From contig NW_020289996.1 of NCBI RefSeq assembly GCF_003144195.1, positions 659,091 through 723,090 on the forward strand: DNA of 64,000 nucleotides. The letters run 5' to 3'. The notes under the pieces were generated by a model. That model made no database searches, had not been told where the DNA came from, and saw only the letters and a program-made list of their open reading frames with translations. Origin of the DNA: Ceraceosorus guamensis (lineage: Eukaryota; Basidiomycota; Exobasidiomycetes; Ceraceosorales; Ceraceosoraceae). Both the position numbers and the translations under genes were made by a program. This document shows, in pieces, positions 44,422 through 56,051 of the stretch (position 1 is its first letter; the number at the start of each line of letters is the position of its first letter).

Positions 44422-46750
44422 GATGTGCGTGGGGGTTTTTGGAACGAAATGGGAGAGAAGGAGCGGCGGATGGTGGGATTCGAGGTTCGGACGACGAGCG
44501 AAAAACTTGGTGGAGCAAGCGACAATGCTTGATCTTATACCCTTCGCTGTGCTGTGTGCGGGGCTTGGTGAGGTGCGATCTATTGTGTCAGGCTGAAGCG
44601 ACACGGTATGCTCTGAACGACTGCTTGGCGAGGCTCGAAGCTGTACTGTATATCGCCCTAGTGCTCGGAAAAGCACTCGACGCTATTGATCTAAAAGACA
44701 GGCCGGAAAGAGCAGTCCGTGCCATTGCACACCTTGGCCAATTCCCGTGGCGTATCGGCAAAGCGCAGCGTGTCCAGCAAACGGGAAGAACCAGCGCAGT
44801 GTACAAGCTTCAGGGCAGACATGCGCGCGAATCGGCACTCAACGAATGGGGCGGGAAAGAGCAGAGTAGAGCTTTGCGAATTTGAACTGGGAGAAAGCAG
44901 CATTACCTCGACGCCTCTTACCTACCGATGATTCCCAAAGTTGTGCTGCTTATTGAGGGACAAAGCGTGCTGCCCCCCGTTCTCGCGGATGCGATCGAGT
45001 TGGCTTGAAAAGGTCGTTGGCAAGCCCGAGCCGCAGTCAGAGTGCGTGCAACGACTGCATCCATCCTTCGTCAATGACGCGCGTGCGGCCAGTCAGAGTC
45101 AATGATTGCAGTAATTACAGATGGCACGAGGTGCCGTGTGGTGACCGTGTTCCTGTCTGAACAGACTATTCTGCCATCCCGACTCGCCTGCAGGTTCAAG
45201 ACGAGGAAGACGAGGAAGACTTCATGCACAAAGGGTGGCTCGAAATTAAATGATCTTTGGGTCTGCTGGACGCAGTCTGTCTGATCCTAAAGACGTGCCG
45301 AAGAGGATTACGGAAGGGCAAAGGGGTTCCCTGCCCTCACTTGCCTTGCATCGTCGCAAATCAATCGAAAGAAGTACTTGTCTACGCCAACCGTTTAGCC
45401 GGAGTGTGCACTCAATAGTGATGACGATCGAGCGGATGATTGGCAAGGTGCGACGGCACATACGATGATCAAAGTGAACCTGCATGCGCGCTTTCCAGCT
45501 TTCGCGTCGTGTGGCCTGGCGTAGCGTACGATCGTATCTGACGGGTGACAGCGTTTCCATGCAATCGTCCAATTCTCGAGTCACGAGTGTGCCTGAGCTG
45601 CAATCGCCGCTATAGACCCATGTAGCGTTTTGCCTACGAAGGGGGGCAAAATGTTGAGGGAGCAGAGGGAATGCATCGAAGTGCATTGTGTCCCAGTCAG
45701 TCATGAGTGCGCCATTCAAATCACGAATGGCACACTCGTGACTCACGTCTCACGAGCAGCGGATCGAGGTGTGGGCCGGGCAGGTGCAAAGGTACGAATG
45801 AGCGACTGCATGTAGCAAAGTGGGGACACGTCTTTGCGCGCACGCACGCCTTGACAGACCTGAAGCGTGGGATGATGTGCAGCCTTTGAGCAGAGTAGAA
45901 TTTGATTCGGACTTGCGAGCCGGATTCCCAAGCAAGTCTACACCCAGCACTGACTGACTGACGTGGTGGATGTGGGTGGGTGTGGATGGCACATGCTTCG
46001 GTACAGTACCTCGGTGCAGAGCTTCGCAGTGTCTCCACATTCCAAGCACAAGCACAATCTCAAGGGTGAATCGTAAGTCTGACAAGTTCAAAAAAAGCGT
46101 GGCTCATGTGATTCAAAATTGCGGGAGCAGCATGCCGGCTGGTCATTCTCATTCACGTGATTCTCACTGTGATCCATGACTCCTCCCATCCATCCACCAG
46201 CGCGCATCCTCATTTTTTCGGGATGAGATGCATCCACCGAATCGGACTAGAGATGTTTTTGAGTGTTGAGCTCGATGCTTCGTTTGCCGATTCGACCTTT
46301 GCACGATGCTAGAGTGGATGCGTCGATGCTTACATCGACTCACCACTCGTGTCTTTGGAGATCGCATCGAGAGCGTCCATGCGCTCCGCTCATTCAAGAA
46401 TCTTGGCATCGAATCACAATGAATCGCGCGAATCACGTGAATCAAGCATGCAGGCGACCCTTGCGATGCCGCAAACCCTAATTTGGGCTCACGTGATCGC
46501 CTGTTCTCACATCACGCTGCATTCACCATTCAAGATTTCCGAGTCCGAGTCAAAAGTGGAGGATTGGCGGGCGGGCAGGCGGTGGGCATTTGCTGCAATC
46601 AGAATCACGAATCAAGGCAGAGAGAGCGGTCGGTGTATCATTTCATGATGCAATCAAGAGTTCGAGTCCTTTGTACAGCAATCACGAATCAAGAATCTCC
46701 TTCACCACCGACTCACTTCCCCCCATCGCCTCGTCGCTGCACTTTTCGAA

Positions 46751-46821
<71 letters not shown>

Positions 46822-46836
46822 CGTTCGCTGCTCATC
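44422..46836. other. 2.4-kb stretch without a supported gene
   Basis: No gene supported. A 166-codon minus-strand frame (45246-45746) and others lack protein features. The dispersed AATCACGAAT motif is dense here (about 45700-45755, 46133-46170, 46408-46450, 46600-46700). The right end is the 5' UTR of the DUF1275 gene, containing a long CT run. Confidence 0.45.
46755..46819 (+). repeat. (CT)n microsatellite in a 5' UTR
   Basis: About 32 uninterrupted CT units ending 17 bp before the start codon of the DUF1275 gene. Length polymorphism is likely. Pyrimidine tracts near transcription starts are common in fungal promoters, so it may sit at or just downstream of the start site. Confidence 0.95.
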
Positions 46837-48078
46837 ATGTCCACTCGTACCTCTAACGAGTCCACACCCCTACTGCCATCAGTTGCTGCATCTGCATCTG
46901 CGCGCAATCACGACGACCATGCATCCAGCAGCAACAGCAACAGCAGCAGGCCCGTCGCCGCTCCACCTCGAAGCTTTTCAGATCAAGTAGAGACGCAGAG
47001 CAGAGCAGCAAGTATCGCTTTGGCTTTGCAGTGCATCGTCGCTGGGTTTGTCGATGCTGCTGCACATGGCACCACCAAGACCTGGGTCGCATTCATGGTG
47101 AGCCGCGCATCCATCCACATCCACGCGTACGCGGTTGGGGCGGGGGGGAATCGAGGAGAGGGGGCGGTAGGAACTGATCTCATGACGTGCACTGATCACC
47201 ATGACCTCTTAATTGCTGTGCCTCTTGCCAACAGACGGGCAACTTGACGCAGCTCATGATCTCGCTCGTCAGTCTGATCTCCATTTCCATTCGTCGCCCT
47301 GCACTCGACGCCTACAACACCGCCGCCACCACCAGCACCACCAGCACCACCAACCTACCCCGCGATGAGCTGTTGCAGCGTCTTTCCCTCAGTTTCTCTT
47401 CCATCCTCGGCTTCTCCCTCGGCGCTTACCTCTGCCAGCTAGGCATATCACGCTTCGGATCCTCTCATCGTGCGCGCTTGCTCTTCACACCCCTGTGCGG
47501 CTCCATCGTAGCGTGCGTCATTGCTGCGCTGGCATTCTTCGAACATCGGCAGGGCTGGCAACTTGCAGGTCGGTGGGGTCCCATCATGCTGGGCTTGCTT
47601 GCCGTCAGCATGGGTGCTCAAGCTGCTCAGGGTCAAAGGAGCGGTAATGCGCCTTGGGCCACAACCGTCGTCTTTACAGGTGAGTCAAGAGTGTACGCGG
47701 CGGGTGAAAGGGGGCGGGGGGAAGGGGTTGGTGGGGGCAAATGTCGATGAACAAAACCCCCGCAGAGCTTGCTCACCTCCTTCGGCCCTCGCTCTTGAAA
47801 ACCTCTTCGCAGCCACCCTGACTCAGATCTTTGCCGATCCCACTTTTCCCCTCTTGGCCAATGCTGGGCGCAAGAGGGTCACTTCTGTCCTCTGCTTGTT
47901 GCTCGGAGCTGCGCTTGCTCAGACCCTGCTAGAATTTGTGCGTGCCTTTGGACAACACGACGATGCGAGCAGCGAACATCCGCTCTCTCTGCCCATTGCT
48001 CTGCTATTCTTGGCTGTGCTTCAAGTCTGGACAGCCCTCGCCTGGTGGCTTGTTCCCTCCGCTCCCGACGCTCGATGA
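46837..48078 (+). CDS. DUF1275 (YoaK-like) membrane protein
   Basis: Multi-pass membrane protein of a family found in bacteria and fungi, whose transport role is not established. Three exons: 46837-47097, 47235-47679, 47813-48078; 323 aa. The N-terminal 50 residues are Ser/Asn-rich and cytosolic. The family signature follows: ALQCIVAGFVDAAAHG near residue 65, then, across intron 1, AFM-TGNLTQLMI with the conserved TGN. Six or so hydrophobic helices come next, including ILGFSLGAYLCQL and IMLGLLAVSMGAQAAQGQ. The third exon supplies ATLTQIFADPTFPLL and the last two helices (LFLAVLQVWTALAWWLV). It converges with CUS2, about 400 bp away. The start ATG lies directly after the CT microsatellite. Confidence 0.9.
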
Positions 48079-48475
48079 TGCATATTTCCACCGTTCAAAC
48101 GCGAACGAGGCATCAATCAGGGTCCTACTGGCCCAGTCCCCCTTCCTTCATCACATTCGTCAACGCACGAAGATACCCCCCCATTCGCAACCATAGCGTA
48201 GTCGGTCGAACACGGTTCAAGCATGTTTACATCCACAGTCTGATCTATCGAGATGCGCATTGGGTTCAGCCTTTATCCGCCAGATGCACAGACCGGTGTA
48301 GTCCGTGGGAGCGGCCCCATTGGCCAGACGCCTACTGCGACACAAGCTTCTGAGGCGCAGCTTTGACAGTCAAGTGGCCGCACCCCGTGCATGCACTTGC
48401 CTTGCTGCACGGCCCTCTTGCGAAGATCTCTAGAGAGATATAGAGAGAGGGGGAGAAAGACCGCCGTCTTGCGCT
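48079..48475. other. convergent spacer between DUF1275 gene and CUS2
   Basis: About 400 bp with the 3' ends of both genes. No gene or clear hairpin terminator; pol II 3' signals were not resolved. Confidence 0.4.
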
Positions 48476-50480
48476 TCATCCACCTCCCTGATCCAACCAC
48501 TCTCCAAACGCATCCGCACGTCTACCTTCCTCCTCCTCCTCCTCATCGCTACCCTCTCCAATTCCCGATCTGCGGAATTTGGGCTTGGAATCGGCCAAGT
48601 AGGCAATCACTGTGCGACCGCTAAAGAATCGGCCGTCCATCTTCTGCCCAAACCGCCCGTGTAGAAAGGGGGGTGTGGAGAAGGGGGGTCCATGTGTGTA
48701 AGCGGAGCATACTTCGCAGCGGCCTCTTTGAAGTGCCCTTTTCAGTAATACACACCTGTACGCATGCTACCGCGGCTGCTGGCGTCGCGAATTTGACGCT
48801 CATGATGCCTTCAGGCTCTTTCTGCGAGGCAGCAAGTGAGGAAGTAAGTACTGGCGAGGGAATCTCGGACGGCAACGTAGGCTATAGTTTGGAGAGCCTC
48901 TTCCAATCCCACCCTTCCGCCTCGCTCACATCGTACAGCACGCAATTGGTGACCTTGCCGATCGTCTCGCACTCTTCCCTGACATCTTCCTTCAGATCCA
49001 ACAGCAACGTCGGATCCTCGTCCAACTCGGCCAGCGTAAACATGCGCAAGAGAATGACGATGCGACTTTGGGTCGATGAACCTGCACCGCTTGGCCTTTC
49101 TTGAGCTCCTTTTGGTCCGAAATCGTCCTCATCAGAATCCCAGTCTGTGAGTTTGCTGTGCGGTGTCGAGGGAGGAGAAAGATGCGGGAAGAAATCGTTG
49201 AGCTTGGAATCAGCAAGTCGTTCCCCACAGTCCGCTACCTTGTGCACCCCACCACTACTACTCACCCATTGAGTTTGGCGTATCGCTTCGCTGCTTGCTT
49301 CTTCTCCGCGTCGGACCGCAGAGGCTTCTTGGCAGGTTTGTTTGCCGGGGCTTCCTCCTTCGCAGCAGCAGCAGCTGCAACACCTCCCTCCCCTGCTGTC
49401 CCGCCCACCTCCGCACTGCCAAACTCCGCCTTCTGGACGCTCATCACCGGGCTCGTCTTTCCTTGCGCTGCACGAAGACAGCTCTCGTCCAGCACGCGAA
49501 TAGCCAACTCCACGCTCTCGGCTTTGAAATAGCTGACCAGCGCTTCGCCCTTTTGCGCGCCTTGATCCGTAGTGTACAATTTGATCCTCGCATTCCCTTC
49601 ATTATCCTCCGAAAGCACGCCGTACCTGCCAAACACCTGGGCAATCTCCGAAACGCTCGTGTCGAGAGGTAGACCGGTGACGTACACGGCGGTCACTGCG
49701 CGCGGCGCTTTCGCTTTCGCTTTCGCTTCCCCCACCTTGCGAGCTTTGCCAGCTCGCGACGATTCTCCATCGGCTGCTGCATCGCCTTGATCCGCAATGG
49801 CACCGCGTTTCGCCAAGCGACGCGCGATGGGTGCAGCTGGCGTCTGCGAATAGCACAGCGTAGCATGACCAAAAGAAAATTTGTAAGCTGAGCATTGCCT
49901 TTCTTCGCATCTCGCCAAGGGGCTTAGACCTGTACGTTCCCCGAGCCCCCCCCGCCCCCCCCCTCCCCCCCCCCTTCCTCCAGCCGCTCACCTCCTCATC
50001 GACGCCCGCAACTCCATACGCCGCTTGTTGTTGCCTGAGCACCTCCTCATCCAGTACAGGCACCCATCTCCCGTGACCCTCTCTGCGACTCGTTGTCGAC
50101 GTCGACATCGACGTCTCATCTCTCTGTTCCTCTTGCCTTTCGGATGCGGGAACGGAGGAGGAGGAGGAGGGGACCACCGCAGCGATCCTCCATTCCAGCT
50201 CGAGTATTCCTTGCCTAGCATTCTCCTCGCCCGCTTCGCACCTCCACGTATTGCTCTGCCTGTCCAAGTAGATCAAGTGTTCGTGCAAGGATTGCGTAAA
50301 GGGAGTACCGGGTGGTATGATACCTGGTAGAGGGGGTGCAAGAGTGGGATGTGCTGGTAAGGCGGAAGATGAGCCCGATGTGGATGCGGATGTGGATGTG
50401 GATGTTGATGCTCGAGGGGCTGCATCGTTGGTGTGCTCTTCTCTTCTATCTGCGGTCGACGCAGTCGGAGCGGGCGTCAT
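48476..50480 (-). CDS. CUS2: Cus2/TAT-SF1-type U2 snRNP-associated splicing factor
   Basis: Nuclear factor that helps U2 snRNA fold and pairs with the Prp5/SF3b step of prespliceosome assembly. Five exons: 50480-49992, 49843-49266, 49155-48930, 48821-48756, 48643-48476; 508 aa. RRM1 starts at about residue 215 (AVTAVYVTGLPLDTSVSEIA, RNP2-like). The UHM-type second RRM is split over three exons: RIVILLRMFTLAELDEDP, VTNCVLYD-KEPEGIMSVKFATP, ACVQ-KMDGRFFSGRTVIAYLAD, with the family's GRFF-GR string. The N-terminal exon is Ser/Thr-rich, then WVPVLDEEVLRQQQAAYGV. The C-terminus is acidic (DEEEEEG) and ends DAFGEWLDQGGG. The 66-nt exon 4 is short but essential for RRM2. Intron 1 contains three long C runs (about 49947-49975). 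Confidence 0.92.
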
Positions 50481-51281
50481 TGCGAAAGGGTATTGGAGAG
50501 CTGGGCAGGGAATGAATGAATGCCTTTGTAGCCGTGGTGGTGATGGTGATGGTGGTGGGCGAAGATGTGAGCGATTTGACCTTCAATCTCACACTCGTCA
50601 TCACTCAACTCGCATCGATTGGAATCGTGAATGAGCAGCATCAATGAATTCGTGCTGCATGAGGGGCCGTCCCCGCAAAGCACAATCACGAATGCGCAAG
50701 CATCCCCCGCTCGCTCGCTCGCTCGCTCACTTCTGTCTCGATCAAGCAAGCATATCAACCACGGCACCGGACCGGACCGCGGCCCGTGCGCAGTAAATGT
50801 ACGGAGTCATGCAATTCACGCAAAAAGTCGTGACTCGCGACTCGATCGCATGCAGAATTAACCGTCACGTCGTCTGCCCTAATTGATCGGCGTCATCATC
50901 TATTCACAGCAGCATTCAAATTCAAGATTCACAAATTCAGATTTGAGCGACGACGTGAGCCACGTGGCGTGATTGCGCGTTATTGGAAGAAGTGCAACAA
51001 CACGACAAGACAGCGCGGAAGAGCTTTGGTTAGCGTGCGCGCGCGCTCGCATGCACACACACACACACACGCGCGAACCAAAGGGCCGCCAAGGACGAGA
51101 TGAGAGCAGCGAAGGATCATTCAATAATTGCGATCTGTGACGTGAGATTTGATTGCATGGGTTATAATTGCCATAATCACTGACTGCACTCGGCGCTGGC
51201 ACAACACGCACGCTGCTTCAAGTCCCACTCCATCACACCCAATCCATTCCATTCCATTGCCCCCCAAAGCACGCACACACC
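50481..51281. other. 800-bp divergent promoter region of CUS2 and ERG19
   Basis: No gene supported. Motif copies occur at about 50626 and 50683, tandem GCTCGCTC at 50711-50728 and a CA run at about 51055-51070. It presumably contains both promoters. Confidence 0.45.
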
Positions 51282-52895
51282 ATGGCACGGATCAAGCGCA
51301 TCGCGACAGCTTCTGCGCCTGTCAACATCGCAGTGGTCAAGTATTGGGGAAAGAAGGACACAAAGCTGATCCTGCCCACCAACGACAGTCTCAGCGTCAC
51401 GCTGGATCAGGATCATCTAAGGAGCTTGACTAGCAGCGCTGCTGTCGAGGTGGAGGAGGAGGAGGAGCAGGGCGAATCAGCATCAGCATCAGCAGCAGCA
51501 GCAGCAGCAGCAGCAAGCAAGGACAGGCTTTGGTTGAATGGTGTAGAGGAGGAGATTGGAAGCGAGGGCAGACTGCGCACCTGCATCGACGAGCTCCGAA
51601 ACGCTAGGCGAAAGGTGGAGGGCGAGGATGGTGGTGTGGAAAAGGTGAGCCAGCCAGCGAGCGAGCGAGCGCGTGCGGTCGATCGAGATGAAGCAGGGAA
51701 GCATACATGCGCTCAGAAGGATAGGCGTGGAGTGATCCGAGTGGGCTGACAAGGCACACCGCGCACCGCACCGCACCGCACCGCACCGCACCGCACCGCA
51801 CTGCGATGCGATGCGCTGGCGCTGCGCAGATCGCCCACTTGCCGCTACACATTGTCAGCGAGAACAACTTTCCAACGGCTGCGGGTCTAGCATCATCCGC
51901 CTCGGGCTTCGCAGCCCTGGTCTGGTCCATCTCTTCGCTCTACCAACTCAACAGCGATTCAGGCGGGCATCTTTCCACATCTGCGCTTTCTCGCGTCGCG
52001 CGTCAAGGAAGCGGATCGGCGTGCAGGTCCCTGTTCGGCGGGTTTGTAGCTTGGCAAGGAGGTGAGGCAAAGGATGGATCGGACAGTCTGGCGCTTCAAG
52101 TGGCGGAGAGGGAACATTGGAAGGATCTGCACGCCATCATTTGCGTCATCAGCGATGCCAAAAAGGGCACGCCTTCCACTGCAGGTATGCAGAGGACCGT
52201 TCAGACTTCTGCAGCTTTGCAGTCCCGCATCTCTCACGTCGTGCCAGAGAGGATGCAGAGAATCACGAGCGCGATCAAGCAAAGGGATTTCGATGCGTTT
52301 GCAAAAGAGACGATGAGGGATTCCAACAATTTCCACGCTACGTGCCTCGATACCTCTCCTCCCATCTTCTACCTCAACGATACCAGCAGGCTCGTCATTC
52401 AGCTCGTCGAGGAGCTCAACAGGAGCAGCGAGCAAGCTGGAGCTGGCGCAGGAGCAATTGCGGCCTACACGTTCGATGCGGGACCCAATGCCGTGCTCTA
52501 CGCACCAGAGAAGAATGTCCCGTTGGTCCTATCCCTCATCCGGCATTACTTTCCCAATGCCGACTTTGACGATCCCGTGAGTGCTCCAACGTATTTCGCT
52601 GAGAGCGCCGGAAACACCCCGCCTCGCTGACTCGTCACGCCCACGTCCGCCGCTCTAGTTCAAGTTGCTCCCCAGCCTGCCACGAGACGGCTTGTCGTCG
52701 GCAGACTTGCCCAGCACCTTTAACAAGAGCGTCATTCCAGTCTCGGAGGCGGGTGCGGTTCGAAGGTTGATTCACACCAGGGTAGGCGATGGACCGAGAA
52801 TCTTGGGTGCTGGCAGCAGTTCTACGGACGACGACACGCATCTCATCGGACAAGATGCGCTGCCTATCAGACTGCAGAGGGTGAAGCGGGTATAA
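51282..52895 (+). CDS. ERG19: mevalonate diphosphate decarboxylase
   Basis: Converts mevalonate 5-diphosphate to isopentenyl diphosphate with ATP; cytosolic step of sterol and isoprenoid synthesis. Three exons: 51282-51644, 51830-52576, 52659-52895; 448 aa, all phase 0. The N-terminus has the family start [18 protein letters not shown] and [16 protein letters not shown]. The GHMP-kinase ATP loop is in [19 protein letters not shown], followed by [16 protein letters not shown]. The diagnostic [11 protein letters not shown] and the [14 protein letters not shown] string follow. It is longer than the usual 390-400 aa because of a Glu/Ala/Ser insertion at about residues 50-85 ([11 protein letters not shown] then an Ala run). 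Intron 1 contains a CCGCA pentamer repeat. Convergent with the mitochondrial PPR-like gene, stop codons 130 bp apart. Confidence 0.96.
51762..51802 (+). repeat. (CCGCA)n pentanucleotide repeat inside ERG19 intron 1
   Basis: Eight tandem CCGCA units just upstream of the intron's acceptor (CTGCGCAG at 51822-51829). The repeat lies where the branch site and pyrimidine tract would normally be, so it may constrain splicing. Confidence 0.9.
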
Positions 52896-53024
52896 AGCTT
52901 GATCATGCCTCGAAACGCGTCTTGGTGTGGGGCTGGCTGCATGAAGATTCCGAACGCGTTTGGCGCGGCCCCTCCGCCGAATCCCAATCGTGAAAGTAAA
53001 TATGCATTGCCACGATACAAAAGA

Positions 53025-56000
53025 CTACGTGTGACTCGATCGGCGCTGCTCCTCGGCGTGCAGCTGTTTGAGAAGGATTTTACTTCGACCAGACAATCTC
53101 CAACCCACCCACTCCTCTTGCTCAACGACGTGCTCGCGCAACGTTTCGTCCCTAGCGGTCAAAGGTGCCCGTTGCGCTTCTTCTCCTCCAAACTTTTCCA
53201 CCACGGCATCCCACCTTTGCAAGACCCAGCTCGGGTCGTTGGAAACTCTGCGCAGAGCCAAGAGGATGGTGTGAAGCTGAGAAGCGGCTGGTGCGCGCGC
53301 AACGAAAGGTGCGGGTCCTTGAGATGCTCGATCTTTTCGAATTGCTGCGGCAACGTCGATCTCTAGAGAGCGTTGATGATGCGCAGAGCTCTGCTGCTGC
53401 TGCTGCTGCTGCTGCCTGGCTTCCAACGAGCTCGTCGACGACGACGACGACGCGGCGCCTCTTATGCGTCTTCTCAGCGCTCGATCCGAACGGACAGGGT
53501 AGGCGTTGCCGGGGCTCATGTTGAGAAAGGAGTGGAAAATGAGCTCCAAATTCTCCAGCGTCCAGTCCGAGTCCGAGCGGGCTGCAAAGCTTGGCATCGG
53601 CAAAGTACTACTGTGCCTCGTTCCTTCTTCTTCTTCTTCCCCTTCTTCTTCTTCTTCTTGCTCGCTGCTCTTTCGAGGCGGAGAGGGCACTTTGACACCG
53701 TGCCTCGCAAAGCCCTTGAAGAAGGCGAGGTACTCTGCCATGCTCGGCTGCGCATCGCGCCGCTTTCCGAACTCACGGCCCACTTCGAGCTGCTCTTCGC
53801 AGCTATGCAATGCAAGTTCAGCGACCCTCTCCGCGTCCGCGGCTGCCTCCGCGGTTGCCTCCGCGGCAAGTTGAGATCGTGAATATTGCGCAGGTGGAGA
53901 TGAGCGTCTCATGTCGTTGAGCACGCTCAAAGCCGTATCAAAGTCTCCCCTGAACGTGGCCAAGTTGAGCATCATGCTGTACGTCGTCCTGTTCGGAGTC
54001 AAGGTCACGCGCTCGCCATCCAAGAGATCGTTGCTCGAGCTGTCCTCTTCGCCCCTCAGCGCGGCATACGTCTGCTTGACATCTTTCCACGTGGGCCAAA
54101 CGATCTCTCGCGGAGTCCTAGCCTCGTCGTTTTCGGCTGCGAGAAACCATTTGGGTGGGCCCTTGCCGCCCGCACCAGGCGAGACGTTTCCCGAGGCGGG
54201 AAAGTAGTGCGGCGACCATCTCCTCCAGCTGGCGTACCTCATGCTGGCATACATGACCCTGTTGACGTGATGAATGCTGAGGATGCCTCGTCGCGAGAAC
54301 TGACCTAGCAGCTTGCGCACTGGTCCAAACGGCTCCTCTTCATCCAACGTCGCAGCCACCTGATCATCTCCGCGTAGAATGCTGCGATCCCAGCTGCGCA
54401 GCCTAGCTACGGCTCTAGCGCGCAAAGCAGCAAGCTTGATCTGCATCCCGAGCAGGGACATGACGTCGTCTTTGCGGGACGCATCGATGCGCTGAGTGGG
54501 CCAGAGGGCCGCAAAGAGACTGGCAGCATCGTGCGGATCGAGCGAGAGGGACTTATCGTCTCCCTTTGAAGCCGAGTTCGGCTGCCTGCGAGTCGCAATG
54601 GCATCGAGGAGGTGCAGAGCGTGCTTTATGCGGTCAGCGCGACCGTGCACCTGGGCCGACATCGCCGGCGGCGACGCGCGGTGGGAGGGCGGCTGAGTGT
54701 ACGCGTCCAGATCCACTTCGAGACGTAGTCGACTGATGGAAATCAATCTCTCTTTCAATGTGTGCTGCTCTTCCGACGATAGGTCTGCTTCGCGCAGCTC
54801 TTCAGCGAGCGATCCATCCCACACGCTCAGAGTGTCCTCTATCAAGCCCAAAGCAGTGCTGATTTGGTCGCGCCACGAACGACTTTCCTGCCGCAAGTCT
54901 GAAGCGACCGATCGACCCTGCCATCGCGTTTCCTGTTGGGTGGCAGGATGCGCTGCGGGTACGAGAGTAGGAAAGAGCGCTTTGAGACCCACTCGCATGC
55001 TTTCCGTATTTGTGCCCCTGCGAGAATGCGCAAACGCCAGCGCCGTGACTTGCCTTGTCAGAGGAGCGTCGAGCACCTCCAGCCAAGGCGCGACGATGGG
55101 ATGGACATCCACGTTATGCGATGCGACGGGTGTTGTGCTGTTGCTGTTGCTGTCGCCGTTACCGTTGCTCTTATTGCTGCTGTTGCTGCTGCTGCTGCTG
55201 CGATCAAGACCGTTGGCCATGGCGTGGACCCTTTTGCGCGCTGTGGCCAGTCCTCGCTCTATGGCCGAGAGGACGGCGATGACTCTGAGGGCAGATCGCT
55301 CGCTGATGGTCTTGTCACCGACGATGCGAGCTTGCAGCGTGGAGGCAATGTACTCCCAATCCACATTGCCGTGCGCACCTGGACGCAATACGGAGGATGA
55401 CGGAGGAGCGAGTCTTGCTTTGCCGCTGCCCTTCCCACCGCTCCAGGGCAGCGCGACGACGTGCAGCACAGCATGGAGGGTGCCGGGTGCAATGTCTGCT
55501 CCGCTGTTGATGGCGTCCCTGTACGCGCGCCACACGACGTCCGGATTGGGGTAGCCTACAGAACCTGCTCTAAGGCAGCGCGATAGCATGTCTACCGGGC
55601 GCCATTCCCTCTCCTCCTTCGAGGCACGCGATGGGACTGGAGCTTCTGCGAGAAGAGAAGGAAGGCGAGGTCTGCTTTCAAGAGATGATGTGCGCGCGTC
55701 CATGCTGACGTCGGCACGAGGTGGGGCAGCAGCGGGCGGCTGATCTTCAAGGGTCACCTTGGACGTCGTCGCTTGGCTATGCGCCAGACGACGAGCAGGC
55801 ATCCGCATCCGCATCCGCTTCCGAATCTGCTCATCCACGCCTCCTGACCCTGACCCCATTTCTCTGCCTTTGCCCTTGTCCAGTGTGGAGGTGATTGCGT
55901 GAGGGAGGGGAAGGAGGACATGATTGCCGCTGGCCGTGACTGGTTTCGCACCACCGCGACTAAAGGCCCTAGACTGCCAGCCAGCGCGCGAGGTGGAGTG

Positions 56001-56051
56001 GAGCTGCGCTTCAAGTCGCAAGCGCTTTGACCATCTCGCAAACATGCGCAT
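53025..56051 (-). CDS. mitochondrial PPR-like protein, about 1008 aa
   Basis: Predicted mitochondrial RNA-handling protein. One long exon; I take the ATG at 56051 (MRMFARWSKRLRLEAQLH) because it begins an Arg-rich, acid-poor presequence; a non-ATG extension upstream was ignored. PPR-like helical hairpins are seen at TYSMMLNLATFRGDFDTALS (about residue 755) and weakly elsewhere (VWRAYRDAINSGADIAPGTL at about 180). Low-complexity insertions interrupt it: Ser/Asn run (SSSSSNSSNKSNGNGDSNSN), Glu run (EQEEEEEGEEEEEGT) and polyQ ([13 protein letters not shown]). Gene identity within the fungal mitochondrial PPR set is not clear. An alternative is a non-PPR helical-repeat protein. It faces ERG19 tail to tail. 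Confidence 0.75.
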   Translation of the reverse strand: MRMFARWSKRLRLEAQLHSTSRAGWQSRAFSRGGAKPVTASGNHVLLPLPHAITSTLDKGKGREMGSGSGGVDEQIRKRMRMRMPARRLAHSQATTSKVTLEDQPPAAAPPRADVSMDARTSSLESRPRLPSLLAEAPVPSRASKEEREWRPVDMLSRCLRAGSVGYPNPDVVWRAYRDAINSGADIAPGTLHAVLHVVALPWSGGKGSGKARLAPPSSSVLRPGAHGNVDWEYIASTLQARIVGDKTISERSALRVIAVLSAIERGLATARKRVHAMANGLDRSSSSSNSSNKSNGNGDSNSNSTTPVASHNVDVHPIVAPWLEVLDAPLTRQVTALAFAHSRRGTNTESMRVGLKALFPTLVPAAHPATQQETRWQGRSVASDLRQESRSWRDQISTALGLIEDTLSVWDGSLAEELREADLSSEEQHTLKERLISISRLRLEVDLDAYTQPPSHRASPPAMSAQVHGRADRIKHALHLLDAIATRRQPNSASKGDDKSLSLDPHDAASLFAALWPTQRIDASRKDDVMSLLGMQIKLAALRARAVARLRSWDRSILRGDDQVAATLDEEEPFGPVRKLLGQFSRRGILSIHHVNRVMYASMRYASWRRWSPHYFPASGNVSPGAGGKGPPKWFLAAENDEARTPREIVWPTWKDVKQTYAALRGEEDSSSNDLLDGERVTLTPNRTTYSMMLNLATFRGDFDTALSVLNDMRRSSPPAQYSRSQLAAEATAEAAADAERVAELALHSCEEQLEVGREFGKRRDAQPSMAEYLAFFKGFARHGVKVPSPPRKSSEQEEEEEGEEEEEGTRHSSTLPMPSFAARSDSDWTLENLELIFHSFLNMSPGNAYPVRSDRALRRRIRGAASSSSSTSSLEARQQQQQQQQSSAHHQRSLEIDVAAAIRKDRASQGPAPFVARAPAASQLHTILLALRRVSNDPSWVLQRWDAVVEKFGGEEAQRAPLTARDETLREHVVEQEEWVGWRLSGRSKILLKQLHAEEQRRSSHT

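Noticed and set aside
45246-45746. 166-codon minus-strand frame
   Set aside because: No homology by eye, non-biased composition and poor start context; lies in a motif-rich spacer.
53373-55554. Several plus-strand ORFs of 150-285 codons under the PPR-like gene
   Set aside because: Low-complexity shadows (Ser/Leu/Arg runs) of the minus-strand coding sequence.
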